Origin: Lotus japonicus
Taxonomy: Eukaryota > Streptophyta > Magnoliopsida > Fabales > Fabaceae
Assembly: GCF_012489685.1 (NCBI RefSeq)
Contig: NC_080041.1
Location: 34,275,780 to 34,339,779, forward strand
Direction of reading: 5' to 3'
Length of the DNA stretch: 64,000 bases
A program made the position numbers and the translations under genes. Below are positions 23,581 through 39,201 of this stretch, in pieces; positions within the stretch are counted from its first letter, which is position 1, and each line of letters begins with the position of its first letter. The notes under the pieces were generated by a model. That model was not told the DNA's origin. It saw nothing but the letters and a program-made list of their open reading frames with translations, and did no database searches.

Positions 23581-26235
23581 TTGAACCATGTCTGTGAGGA
23601 GGGGAAGGATAAGGTGAGTCAATTTTCTTCTCTTCCCTTCTTGCAATTGCAATTCTCATCTTTGATCCTTCACTCTCTTCTCTTGGTATTTTGGGCGTTT
23701 TTTTAATTTTACAGTATTGTTTTTATGCATGTGAGTTTGGATTGTTAACCTCTTTTAGTGATGGGTCTGAGTTCTTAGGTTTTTGCTGGGTTAGTTTCCT
23801 GCAGTCTCAAGTCTGAGTAATTCTTATAACTGGGGTTGATTTCTTAGTTATGAATTTGTTGTGTTGAGTTATAGAAATGGCTGAGATGTCTGGACTTCTT
23901 AATATGTTATACCTGTAATAACCAAGGCATGTTGTGGCAGATGCAGTTATCATGCGTTTTTGCTATTAGTGCATGATGTGGTTGTGGACTTGTGACTGCA
24001 CTGAACCGAGATGTATGCGATCTGCAATTCAATATCTTAGTTAAATTAAAGGTAAAACTCTGCCTAAGCTGGTATTATTTTGGCTTCTCTTACTTTGTTC
24101 TTGATTTGTCTTCTATATGATGCAGTTTTGTTTCTTAGGTGTCCCGGTTTGGTGCACTAAAGATGACCTGCAATTCATTTCAGTTTTCTACTTATAACAT
24201 GTTTGGAATTTAAATCAACTTATTATTCATCAGAATCAATTCTGATGCCGAAGCTACTCGGACAAGTTTCTCTCCGGAATTGTTTCCGGTTTAGAATTAT
24301 TTGTAGAGGAATTTCCAATATGTTGTTTGGTGAATGATCAGTTACCCGTGGTTAGTACTTTCCCCCATATATTGTACTGCAATCTTAATCCATACATGAT
24401 ATGTAAAATTTTAATGTTCATAAGGCGGTGAAGTAAACCGGTGATGTCTACATTGTCGTTTTTTTCTTTCTTTCTTTGGCATATGTCCTTTCTTTTACTC
24501 ACCATTTGACCAGCAAAGATTTCATTTCCTTAAATGTTACTCTTTGAATAATTTACTTATTTCCCAACAATAATCACCAGTTCAATTTACTTATCTTCCC
24601 TGTACTAGATTTAATTTTATTATCTCCTTATGTGCTGATGTTATATTGGGTTATATTGGGTTATTCTATCCTAACTTGTAAGAAATTCTCTTCTACTTTC
24701 AAACTTTTGCTTTTTTTTCTTTTTACTTTTTTTTATAGTGAGAGGAGGGAGTGAAGAAAAAGATATACTATGGTGCCACACATATAGGTTTCAATTATGC
24801 AGTATCTCTATTTTATTAGTTTGGATTTTAGAACTAGGTGGGCTCATTATGCAGTATCATTAGTGTGGAAGACATTTTGTAAACTTTCTGATTTTGTAAT
24901 TTTTGGGTTAGCTCTCTATCCCCCTCTCTCATGAAGAATTTCATGGACATCCATTTGCTCGGTTTGATCAGTATGTGCTCCTTTGTTTTATCCATCACAT
25001 GAAGCATATCAAAATTGCAACATAACTTTACTCAGCTGGGTAGGGTCAGTGCAAAGTAGTAAAATACATAGTAATTAAATAGACATTGGTTGAGAATCTG
25101 ATTAGCTTTTCTCACTACAGTCTCTCACATTTAGCAATAATATGTCATGAATTTTGACCAGGGTGACAAAGCTATGCAAAAGAAGAGGATGGCAGACAAA
25201 AACTAAAACTTCAACCAGAGGGTCAGAGACAAACTATTTCATTATGCAGTATCTTTAGTGCACCAAACCAACACTTATAGTACCATTATTATTACTACAA
25301 ATATTAGCAAGCAACAAATGTTCAATGGTCAGGTCAGCTTTTCATTTAATTATTGGTCCATGAATTCGAATTACTCTTCTTCACATTAGGAGAAAAACAA
25401 TAACATGGTAGTCTTTCGTGATTTTTTTTGTATTTGTTATGTTTAAACCAATCTATAAGGGCATTATATAGTTCTTTTCATCTGAGATGTAGCTTTTTCT
25501 TTTATAAAATGCGGCATTGATGCTATGGTAGTCTTTAATGGTTGTAAGACCACCCTGTTTTACTTTTTGACTTTCCTTCTATTAGTAATGTTCTAGAATC
25601 TAAATGGTAGTTCATCCTTTGAGCTAGAGTCGGAGAAAAACAACATGGTAAATAAGAAAATAGGAAATTGGACACAAAATAAAGGTGACTACCATTTGAT
25701 TTTTATTTTTGACTGAAAAAGTTGACTATTATTAGATTTCTTTTGTTTCTCTTTCTACAAAATGTAAAGTGTATTTTTTGTTTTTATTCACCTATATGTA
25801 TTACTTCTCCCGCTCTACCATATTTTCTTCTCATACCACTTTCAAACACATATATGCAACCTCTGACAAGTGTGGAACTTTTCTAATTCTGGACATATTT
25901 CTACTAGGAATTCTTTCTTTCCAAATTTTCAATGTTACTATTGATTCATCAATGCCCTCATGGATGCATCTCTATTTTTGTGCAAATTATTATATATTTT
26001 TCTAAAATGAGTTAGTGTTTGATTGTACGCAAGGAATAATACAGTAAATTATTAGACTCTTCTTCATTTGTTGGTTTTTGGTTTTTTTATGGTAAACAAT
26101 TTGTGATTGTTGCATGTCGAAGTTCATGGAGCATTACAAGAAGGAGCATCCAAACAACATTTTTTTCGCTGTTGTGAGAAGGGGATTACATTGATTTTTT
26201 GTGTGCGTTGCAGGCTTGGTTGTTTTGGTAGGTCA
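23581..26235 (+). other. Probable 5' leader and leader intron of the MAP65 pseudogene
   Basis: A donor-like AAG|GTGAGT at about 23613 and an acceptor-like TTGGTAG at 26225-26231, just before the MAP65 ATG, suggest a leader exon and a 2.6 kb intron. Otherwise this is AT-rich sequence with no coding signal. Inference only. Confidence 0.3.
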
Positions 26236-27570
26236 ATGTCAAGGGCTGAAGCTCAAAATCCACTTATTGGAGAAAACACTTGTGGCTCATTGCTAAAGAA
26301 GCTGTACGTAACTTCATTCAGCAATTCACCTTTGTCATTGGTGATGCACATGGTCTAAAGAATAGTGAGATTAGATTATATTCATTCACCGTAGCCAATA
26401 TGGAATGTGGTTGGTGAGAGTGATGAGGAACGAGAAAAGATGCTTCTTTAGTTAGAGTAGCAATGCTTGGATGTGTACAAGAGAAAGGTTGAGCATGCTG
26501 CCAAATATAGGGTACAACTACTTCAAGCCTTATCTGATGCTAAGCTTGAGCTTTCTACTCTTCTACCAACTCTTGGTGAAAAGAGCTTTGCTGGAAATGT
26601 TGGTAACTGCTTAACTATATTTTTACATTGGGCGTATTTAACAGAACAAATACAGGCATAACTTTGTGATGTATTTTGATAATAAAGTTGCAAACTTATT
26701 TGCTATGCATTTGAACCTTAATGATTTTTTACCTGTTGTTGATAAGTCTGGCCTTTCTTGAAGAAGTTCGATGAATATCAATCTGAGTGCCAAAATCATC
26801 AAAAGGATTAGGTAATTTTGTTTTAGTCTCCAATAAAGTATCAATTGGTACCAAATTTGAAAAGACTACTTGATTTCATTCACTTAGCAGACACTTTGAG
26901 GGTCTGATTGCAATATTGATTTATGTGGCAGACCGAGAGGTTGCATAAGTTTTTTGAATTTGTGAGTGCTTGACATGATTTATGCACTGTCATTGGTATG
27001 GACTTCTCTAATACACTAGCCAGGCTTGCTAAGATTTTTTAACACTAAAAGAAGATAAAAAGCAGAGGCTGCACAAAGTAATGAATTAAGAAAATTGTTT
27101 TATTTCCTTGATTATTATTAATTTTTGTCAAGATTGTTTAACTTAATATGCTTTCAAGTATCATTAATTTTCACATACTATGATTTTCTCCTACAATATG
27201 TTCCATGTATGTTTTCAAGAAATTCCTAAGAGTTCTAACTTTGGAATGGATGTATTCATTTCTACTTTACTTTTAATTTATGGTTTACACCTATATACCC
27301 TGTAATATCTCAGCTTATGTTGATGAAGTCACTATTGTTGGTGCCCTTGATCTGGATATGATTGAGCATGTACTAAATATCTTGTGAATTTATCAGATTT
27401 GGGCTCCTAAAATGGTGCTAACTAATGGTTTTTTTTCTTCATAAAGGCTGAAGTGGAAGTTGAAAGACTTGAGCAGTTTAAAGCTAGCAGGATGAAGGAA
27501 ATTGCTTCCAGGAAGCAAGGAGAACTCAAAGAGATGTTTGCCTGTGCTCATGTAGAAAGATGTTGGCTGG
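26236..27570 (+). pseudogene. MAP65 (65-kDa microtubule-associated protein) pseudogene
   Basis: MAP65 proteins (Ase1/PRC1 family) bundle antiparallel microtubules. Pieces in order on the plus strand: N-terminus MSRAEAQNPLIGENTCGSLL (26236), a GESDEEREKMLL block ending in stops near 26449, then CLDVYKRKVEHAAK and LLQALSDAKLELSTLL (26461-26600). Next come a KKFDEYQSECQ piece (26760), LHKFFEFVSA and DLCTVIGMDF (26940-27005), LARLAKIF (27020), SAYVDEVTIVGALDLDMIEH (27310), and VEVERLEQFKASRMKEIASRKQ (27450). Stops and frameshifts fall in several pieces and the large middle and C-terminal parts are missing. Remaining introns show it is a decayed gene copy, not a processed cDNA. Confidence 0.85.
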
Positions 27571-28770
27571 CAAAGGATTATGGCTTTCATTGATTTTGGA
27601 GAATTTAACCAAGTATCCTACTTTGCGGACATAGTTGGTTTCAGTCTTTCAGAGTGGAGCTCTTCAGTATTAGTATTGTTTTGTCTTTATTTTTCTTTTT
27701 GATGTATATTATCTTTCTTCTATGTGATCCTTTTCCCTTTTGGTAAAGTTTCTTCTCTCATTACAAAGTCGTCACTCACTTAGCTTTCGTTAAGGGTTTT
27801 CCTTTGAAAGTAAAAGGTTTGAAGATAAATTTATTAATATATCGATGTTTTATTCAATTATTGTGATAAATGTGAATTGTGCTTCATTATCATGCTATGA
27901 TTTTTCTGCTGAGGAATTTTAAATTCTTAAAAGTGCTTTGGCACCATATAGTTTATCATGTTTGAAGCCAAAATTAGTTTAAAACTAGGTCACAGAGATC
28001 CTACAGAATTTAACTTCAGAATATCTCTAAGAGGAACTCTTGTGCTTTGTGCAGCATCAAGTGAGTTTTTCATAGTTCATAATTTTGTAGTCTTCTAGGA
28101 TCATATGCTTGATTAGTGAAGTATCAAGAGCTGCAAAATACATAACAAGAACTTTGGATCAATACCCTGCATTGCTAGGCTAATTGGTATTTCATAATTT
28201 TGAAGTCCATTAATTATAGCAGCATTGGAACCACCATGAAATGTAAATGACGTTTTACTAATAAGCGTATTTATAAGATTGTAAAAAGAGATTTTTTGCT
28301 CTTAATGCTTATTAAAATATGTTCACCAGGAAAATGCTTATTAAAAAATGTTATAAAACTAAAAAATGGTTAGCAATACTATCTATGGTCCTATTTCTAA
28401 AAATTGGTGAACTAGGTGCCTGCAATGGTGACAACAATCAGGAACAAAAGTGAGACAATCCAATCAAGCTACGATGGAAGGCGTGACTCATTCTATGAGA
28501 TACAAATTGCTCCCCTGCAGTTCTGGTTGAGAAGTTACAAGCAACAAAAATCATGAAAAACACCAAACCTCATTGACTCAGAGACAAGTTGGTCACGAAT
28601 TGGACTGTGTGTCGAGACTTTAGAATCAACTTAATTTTTGTTATATAATGTGCATCATGCACATAAAGTTATTTTGCTAAGCAAACAAAATTAGAGACTA
28701 AAGCTCCATCGCACGGGAATAATCCTACATTCAAAGTTGTAGTCATCCGTCACTAGAATGTGTCGTCTCT
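27571..28770. other. AT-rich non-coding stretch
   Basis: No gene, RNA gene or recognisable transposon end seen. It may include decayed downstream introns of the MAP65 copy. Confidence 0.35.
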
Positions 28771-28773
28771 TTG

Positions 28774-29230
28774 TCATAAAATTAAAAATCCTCTTGCAAC
28801 GTACCTACAGCCAAACGTTTTAAACGCAGCGTCTCTTCCTCCGTCGACACATAAGACACCGGCCCCTTTTGAGACATCCTTAACCCGCCACACCTGCTTC
28901 ACTTTGGGTTTTGACACAGCCACAGCCGCTGTCTCCTTTGGCCTCCATTCCAGATTCCTCTTTTTGCCATATGATCCCACTTCAAACTTCGTGCAATTGA
29001 CCTGCAAAATTGAATCTTCTATAACAGCACCATGCAGCTCACGAACTGCCTTGTTTGCATCAACCTCATATTTAAATCTGACAAAACCAAAACGTGACCT
29101 TCGGCCCGGCCTTAGTGTACGTTGAATAAACACTGCCAAAACACGACCGTAGCGTATCCCCACCTCCTTCAACCTTTGATACGTAAATTCGTCGCCCAAA
29201 CCATCAACAAATACCGAAAACCCCCTTCTT
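28774..29230 (-). pseudogene. RRM-domain fragment, LINE ORF1-like
   Basis: Minus strand. The frame upstream of 29199 gives FVDGLGDEF (RNP2-like), then GRVLAVFIQRT, SRFGFVRFKYE (RNP1-like) and AVRELHGAVI, with ILQVNCTKFEVG at the end of the fold. After the domain a basic WRPKETAAV segment follows and the frame runs into a stop at 28774. RRM domains of this type occur in ORF1 of plant L1-like LINEs and in their cellular relatives. No other LINE part is next to it, so this is either a LINE remnant or a captured exon. Confidence 0.6.
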
Positions 29231-29389
29231 TACCACCCCACCTCGCCGGAGTTCGTGACGTGTAGAGAATTCCGGCGGCATCTCCCCTTGGTCATGGATA
29301 CAACTGAAATATCAAAGAAAGGCTTGTGAATATATTAGGTTGATTTAAACTTAATATCCTTTAAGTCTCAATAATATCCTTTAGTAAAA

Positions 29390-29628
29390 AAAATTGAAAA
29401 GGAAAATATTATTAATAACATAAGAAAACTTGAAATGTTTTTTTACTACTGTATAATAGATCAAAAAACATATTTTAAATTATGTTTAAAATAATACACA
29501 CATGCAGTATATTTAATAGTAAATATCTTATGGAGACATTCATTTAATTTTGAAACTATTTTTCTAGATTGTTCATTAATAAATTCTATCTTTCCTATTA
29601 TTTAATTTAAATTATAAATATTGTCTAC

Positions 29629-29662
<34 letters not shown>

Positions 29663-29771
29663 CTTAATTTTTCTCTGAATTTATGATTGATAGTTAATAT
29701 TCTAACTATTTTTAAGAACTACGTAATTTTGTAATATGAAGCCACAATATATATCCTATTAGCATAAAATA
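29390..29771 (-). mobile_element. Helitron internal fragment (copy B)
   Basis: Closely repeats 30010-30350 of copy C at an offset of about 620 bp, including a TAGTAAATATCTTAT.GAGACATT stretch. It lacks the terminal hairpin. Confidence 0.6.
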
Positions 29772-31495
29772 TATGTTATACCCGTGCGTTGCACGGGTTT
29801 ATTTACGACATTTTTTAATATTATATGAAAATTACTATAGTTTAATTATATAAATAATAAATATTCAAATATTTCTTCAGTATAGATATAATAGAAAAAC
29901 TTATTGTGTTTAGACATCTAAATATATAGTATTAGAGTTCCTTTGATGCATTAAATTACTTGTATTGGAGTTCCTTTATGTAAATAAAGGATATTACTGA
30001 AATTTAATAAAAAAATTTAAAAAGGAAAATATAATTAATAACATAAGAAAACTTTAGAAAATATTTTTACTACTATATAATAGATTAAAAAAATATATTT
30101 GAAATTATTTTTCAAATAATACACACATACAATATATTTAATAGTAAATATCTTATAGAGACATTTCTTTAATTTTGAAACTATTTTTCCAGATTGTTCA
30201 TTAATAAATTTTATCTTTACTTTTATTTAATTTAAATTATTAATATTATCTACATATAATATATTTATTAATTTTTTTCAATGAATTTATGATTGATAGT
30301 TAATATTCTAACTATTTTTAAGTACTACGTAATAAATTATTCTTTTGTATAAGAAAATGAAAATTAAAAATTAATAGTTAACAATAAAATTAATAACATA
30401 AAATATTCATCAATAATTTATTACTATCATTATTAAGAAAAATCACAAGGAAATTTAAAATTATTTTTTTAAATAATACAAAACTTCATTATAGTTAATT
30501 TAAACAACATGCATAATCATTTCATATTTTAAAAGTAATTTCCAAAATATATACTTACAAAAAGAATTCAACCATTAACTAATTTCAATTTTTAACATGT
30601 TTATTTTATTTAAAAGATATTAATTTGTGCTATTTTTGTATCTTTTCATTTTTTCAACCTTATGTCAATCATTAATTGAAATGAAAATAAAAATTTAATC
30701 AATCGTGCCAGTAATGTAGATCTCAAGTCCAATATTCTTTTATATATATATATATATATAATTTATTAAGATTATATCTAACTTTTGTACTTAATTTTTA
30801 TTTATATTTAAAATGTAGTAATAAGTTTTATTGGTTAATTTTTAAAATTCACCAACTTATGATTAATAATTAAAATTAAAATAAGAATTTCAAATTTTTT
30901 ACAATTAGTTATAAATGTAAAATTTAATTTACTATATATTTTTATTAATGTAAAAGTAGTCAATTTAAATTATTATTATTATTATTCAAAATTTGTTCTC
31001 AAGTTATAATTAATAGTTAAAACTTAATAAATATTAAAAATTATTTTAAAATATGGGAAATTGAAATTTTTTATTTTAAATTAGGAAATTGAAAAGTTTA
31101 ACAATTATTAATTAATATAATGAATAATAAAGTAGATGTAGTTATTTTTTTAGTTTTGTATTTTATTATCTAATGTATTTAATACAAATGTAATGTAATC
31201 AATGCAAAAAAGTTCAAGTCTCCTTTACATTTTTTTTTTGAGAGCAAAAAAAAATTATTCAAATTCAAAGGAAAGTACAATCTCACAAAGGGAGGAAAGA
31301 AAAAAGAGAAACGCAAAACCAACCCAAAGAGCAAAGAAAACCCAACAGAGAGAAACAAGACAAGCTCAAGCCAAAAACCTACCCCACTACCAAGCACCCA
31401 CAAGAGCCCCGAAACCAAAAATAAAACAAGAGCCGGGCACCAAACGCCTACAAGCCAACAGGCCAACTGTCTCTAAGCTCTCCTTTACATATATA
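29772..31495 (-). mobile_element. Helitron, non-autonomous (copy C)
   Basis: Perfect 3' hairpin ACCCGTGC/GCACGGGT at 29780-29798 on the minus strand, but without CTAG after it. The body is AT-rich and non-coding. The 5' end has the shared GTAAAG...ACTT motif and is split by a retroposon (31231-31478). Copy D abuts its 5' end. Confidence 0.65.
31231..31478 (-). mobile_element. 3'-truncated retroposon (LINE-like tail)
   Basis: Flanked by 12-bp direct repeats TCTCCTTTACAT (31219-31230 and 31479-31490). On the minus strand it ends in an A run next to the left repeat, as expected of a LINE or LINE-mobilised insert. A 95-codon minus-strand ORF through it is hydrophobic and probably chance. Confidence 0.7.
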
Positions 31496-33425
31496 CTAGA
31501 TATTAAACACGTGCGTTGCACGGGATTGTTTTTAAGTTATGTGCCTATTTTTATCTTTTAGAATGTGTCTATTATTTGTAAAAATAATTTATGTAATATG
31601 AAAAATTATTGAATAGTAGATAATTAAGAATATGATAAACATATGTAATGTATTTACATTAATGAAGCTCAAGAAAAAAATTATTGTGCATTAATTTTTT
31701 AGTTTTTTTTTTGTATAAACATTTGGTATCGGTCACCCTTTGTATATACCGACAAATTCGAGATTTAGTCCCAGTTAAGGCTCTTCATCCCTCCCCTATA
31801 GTGTATTGTGTAGGGATCGAACCCAATGGCTCTTCACACACACTCAGTCTGCGTTGCCAACTGAGCTACCCCTCTTGGGTTAATTTTTTAGTATATTAAA
31901 ACACATATTTTATATTTTATGTTTCTTCGATAAAAATTATTTTCAATTTATTTCGTGATTATATGTTTAAAATTTAAATAGTAATGCACTCTCAATGTTA
32001 AGTAAAATGATGAAAATATATAATTAGAGCTTTATTCAGTCCATGTTTATGTAAAATCATATATAAAAATAAAAATACTTTTATAAAGTGGTATATACCT
32101 CTTGCTTTCATGTTTTGGCAATGAAAGTAATGTTTTCAGTTGAAACTTTATGGCAAGTGTGCTAAGGAAGGAAAGTTGAATGTCGAAACATATTTTTAGT
32201 GACACATATAAAAATTATACTATTTATTTCATAATGAGTATTTAATCAGTTAATATGCAGTTTGTAAGAGCATATATTTTTTAACTTAATTATGAATTAA
32301 GATAATAATTTATCTTATTCGATAAATTTTTATAGTTTTATAGAAATTAAAAAATTATAAAACCTCATAAGACAATTTGAAATAACAAATCGTTCAACCT
32401 AATGAATGTCTATTACAATGGTTAAAATTAACTCTTTGGATCCCTCAGATTTCGTCCTTCAGGAATGCACTTTATAATAGACCTTTAACTTTCACTATGC
32501 TTGAGTAGAACATGATTCCCTCAGTAGAGGATACATGTGGTCAACACAAATAAATTATAAGGACTTAGTTGAAAAGATTATTAAACATGTGGACCATATT
32601 AATGTGCAAAAACGAAAGTTTGTTAAGAATGATTGTTATTTTTTATCAATGAAGATATATTGTAGCCATATCAAATATAATTTCATTTAGGAAGTTTATT
32701 AAATACTTCATTGCATACTACATTTTTATTCTATTGTAGATGAGTGCAACAATGATATATCTCATAGGAGATTATAAACTCATACTAAATATTATTAGAA
32801 AACATATTTTAAATTAAAATTATAACTATTATCGACCAAAAATTTGAAATTAAACTATTTTGACAAATAAATTTAATTAAATTATTCTATTATTTTTTAT
32901 AACTAACATGACATGCATAACATATTTAATATATATCTCCTAATTTAATTAACTTAGTTTTTAATATATTTAATTTATTTATCATCATATATGTATTTAA
33001 ATGGAAAAACTACTCTATGATAATTTTAACTATCAATAATTATTTAATAACAAATATTTATTATTTTAAATATATTTTATCAACCAAAAAAATCTATTTT
33101 ATCTAAATTAATTAATTATAAATATTATTTATAATTAATTAATTTTAATTTAATTAATTTTAATTCTTAATATTTATCAACTCAAGTTATTTTTTTTAAA
33201 TTACAGCTATTATTATTTAATATAGGATTTTTTGTGAATATTTAATGTAGGTAGTTGAATAGCTTTTGATAATACAATTTTTTTTTCAGTTTTTAATCTT
33301 ATTATTCAATATATTTATTACAAAGATAATTTGTTATTACTTAATGCATTATAATACATGCAATCTTTACTAATGTATTTAATGTAATAGTTCAAGTGTG
33401 CTTTACTTATATATATAGATATAGA
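31496..33425 (-). mobile_element. Helitron, non-autonomous (copy D)
   Basis: CTAG at 31496-31499, imperfect hairpin at 31506-31524, AT-rich body, and a 5' end near 33425 with the family motif (AAGTGTGCTTTAC then TATATATAGATATAGA on the plus strand). Contains a SINE. Confidence 0.65.
31704..31879 (-). mobile_element. tRNA-derived SINE, full length
   Basis: Flanked by a perfect 13-bp duplication TTAATTTTTTAGT (31691-31703 and 31880-31892). On the minus strand it starts with CCCAAGAGGGGTAGC, has box A (TAGCTCAGTTGGC), box B (GGTTCGATCCC) about 35 bases later, and ends in an A run. These are RNA polymerase III promoter boxes of a tRNA-derived SINE. It sits inside Helitron copy D. Confidence 0.9.
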
Positions 33426-33439
33426 CTAGTAGAAAAAAA
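33426..33439. other. MITE target duplication, left copy
   Basis: AGAAAAAAA at 33431-33439 is repeated at 34014-34022. Confidence 0.6.
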
Positions 33440-34014
33440 TGAGTAAACAACCATTTTGGTCCTTGACTGTGTTCACTTATGACGGAGTGGTCCTCATGCT
33501 TTGAAAATGAGTGTTTTTCATCCCTGAATGTGCTGCTGTCGGTCAAGTTAGTCATTGGTTCAGTTTTCCGTTAGCCCCTCAAACAGAAAACACCACATGT
33601 CACGTTTTTTTACACGTTGGCATCCTACTTGGCTCCTTATTCATATTCCCTCAGAAACTTCACTGTCAAACAAGTCCTTGGATAGGTGTCGATCCTCTAT
33701 TGGATGCCAAAGTCGGGCAAATCAGTCTTTGCCAGCTTCTTTTAGAAACCAAGCGTTTCTTCACCTCTTACCCATCAGATAAACAGCCAAAAACACAGAG
33801 AGAGGAGAGTGAAGAACGGCTGAAGAACCCTAGGTTTCTACTCCATTGCAAACGCTATGTGGTGTTTCCGTATGAGAGACTAACGGAAAACTGACCCAAT
33901 GACTAACTTGACCGACAGCAACACATTCAGGGATAAAAAACACCTATTTTCAAAGTATGATAATCACTCCGTCATAAGTGAACATAGTCAATGACCAAAA
34001 TGCATGTTTACTCA
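33440..34014. mobile_element. MULE-type MITE with about 130-bp terminal inverted repeats
   Basis: The left end, GAGTAAACAACCATTTTGG from 33441, and the right end (reverse complement from 34013) match over about 130 bp, through TCAGTTTTCCGTTAG near 33565-33575. An 8-9 bp A-rich direct repeat flanks it. Long inverted repeats with about 9-bp duplications are the mark of Mutator-like MITEs. The internal 300 bp has an ORF on the plus strand (33511-33894) that covers both inverted repeats, so it is not a real gene. It ends 268 bp before the glutaredoxin ATG. Confidence 0.8.
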
Positions 34015-34281
34015 GAAAAAAACTAAAAATTAAAGACCAAATTTGCGTTGACACTTGACACTTGACAAGAGCAAATAAAGCAGAATTCCACCATATCACA
34101 ATCTGATCGCGGTACACGACGACGCCGTGGTTTCTAATTTTGTTCTGTTTTCCTCTCAATCTACGTGCCATCCACCAACATCAAATTTCCAACACCTGTG
34201 TGTTCTGTATTCTAACACCTGTCAATTGCCAGAAGCTTCAAGATTTCTCATCACTGCGTTTTACCCTCTCTTGCTATATTA

Positions 34282-36918
<2,637 letters not shown>

Positions 36919-38042
36919 AAATCCACGGAATGTTTTCTTCTATAAGCTGAGAAAAGGAAAACGTATATGCTGAAATTCTGAGAATGTTTTGTATGGATAT
37001 AAAGGGCAACCAATAAGCACTGTAATGTGCTCTAGTATGGGAAAGAGGAATCCTCTTGTGACAATAAGAGGAAACCTAATCATTGTCATAAATGTGTGTA
37101 TGTAACATCAAAATCGAAAATATGAAATTGTGTGATTATTTTTAATGGTTATTTAGTTTTTGCAGGGATTGCTAGCTTAACATTTTTTATATGGAGAATT
37201 GCTAATTACATTCTGTTTTGGTGAAAAATGTGTGTTATACATGTAAAATTAAAACAAAAATTTATTGATATTTTAGTCATGTATACTTTTATTTCTTTAA
37301 TGAACAAAGAGGTTAGAAAATTTTAAATTTATCGAATAAAGAGAATTTCATATTCTAATATTATTTTATAGGTGTTTTGGTACATATATTCTAATATTAT
37401 TTCATAGTTAATTGTATTCATTATTAATAACTTTTTAATTTTTTAATTAAATTAGGTAATAGTAATATTTTGTGTAACTGTGTGTATATATTAATATTCG
37501 GGGGTGTTTGAGGAAAATTGCACTCAAATCTTACCTCGTGAGTGCATTGTCATATCTCTATTAATCAACTTTTTTTTGAAAAATCTATTAATCAACTTAA
37601 AATCACATAAGTCCTAGTAGAGTGTGGAGAGAGAGAAAAAAGGTATTGCACCGTCATCCCTGCCGGATCTCCTCCCCTTTTGGTGGGTCACCCTCTTCTC
37701 CGTGGATGGTATTAAGAGAAATAAGCTACAGCTTAAAGCCTCCCAAGAAAAAAATTAGTTACTCACTATTAATAAATTTTAAACAACCAAAGTATAAAAA
37801 ATAAGAATTATTTATTTCTTAAATATTAGCCAACTAAAAAAGGAAGTTAGACCAATATATCATTTTTTTTTAAATTAACTAAAAGGTCTTATCACTTATT
37901 TAAATAACTATGTGGAAAAAGGGTTTGCATTGGCTTTAGAATCCACAAAAATGATGGCCATTGAAATCGATATAGAGCCAAAATTTCGTGAAAAACGTAA
38001 AATTCATAAAAAAAAAGCTCATTTTGATAGAAATACTTGTAA
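36919..38042. other. Glutaredoxin 3' UTR and AT-rich intergenic DNA
   Basis: The 3' UTR probably runs to about 37130. The rest is AT-rich with no coding or RNA signal that I can support. Confidence 0.4.
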
Positions 38043-39161
38043 CTAGAAATAATACTCGTGCGTTGCATGAGTTTATTTACACTACTTTTTTTAATATAGT
38101 ATAAAAATTATTACAGTGTAATTAAATTTCTTTTGTATTAGTATTAAATTAATTTTAAAAACTTTGGTTGTAATATATTTTATTGTTTTGGGTTCTCTGT
38201 TTTTAAGTTTATTATTGTGGTTTTAATTGCAGAGGTGTTGATTTATCATATATCCGGTTGTAAACATTGATACTCAATTATTGTCCCCATATGTTATTCT
38301 ATTTTTCAATCATAACTAATCTTTAAAAACCAATTTAATAATTTGAAAAATCCTTAAGTGAATTTAAAATATTTTAAATCAAGTAATGAGGTTTTAATAT
38401 AATTTATAATAACATATTTTTTTATACTTTTTTATCAACAATAAAATAATTTTAACTTTTTTTTAACTTGAAATAATTTTAACTTAAAAATTATAATTGA
38501 AATAACTTTTTATTACTTGAAATAAAATAATTATTTTTATTTTTTGTGCTTCCTCAAGTTATTTTTACTTCTACATAATAGATCAAAAATCATATTAATT
38601 TTTTTTTCAAATAATATACACATTCGATATAGTAATAATAATATCTTATAGAGACATTGTTTTTTAATTTTCAACTATTTTTTCGATATTAATTATTAAT
38701 AAATATTTTTTATAAGTAATAAATAGTAATAATTTTTTTTTTATTTTTTTTTTAATTTCTCAACTTATGATTAATAACTAATAAGATTTATAATTATTAT
38801 TAACAATAATGTAAAGAATATAAACAAATTATTATTAACAATCTATTATTGTTATTAATGTAAGGTAGTCAATTTCAATTATTATTATTTTTTAAAAATT
38901 CACCTCAAGTTGTAATGAATAATTAAAATTTAAATAATTTAAATATTTCATTTTAAATAAGAGAAATTGAAAAGTTTTAAATTTTAATATTTACTTTTAA
39001 ATATGAGAAATTGAAAAGTTTAACAATTAATAATTAATATAATGAATAATAAAGTTGATGTAGTTTTTATTTTAGTTTTCAATTTTTTTTATTTAATGTT
39101 TTTAATTCAAAATAAATTTACTATTTTTTATGTGTTTAATGTTATTTTTTCAAGTCTGCTT

Positions 39162-39201
<40 letters not shown>

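Noticed and set aside
31179..31466. 95-codon hydrophobic minus-strand ORF
   Set aside because: Lies in the 3'-truncated retroposon and extends through its A tail; not a plausible gene.
33511..33894. 127-codon ORF inside the MITE
   Set aside because: It spans both inverted repeats and has no domain.
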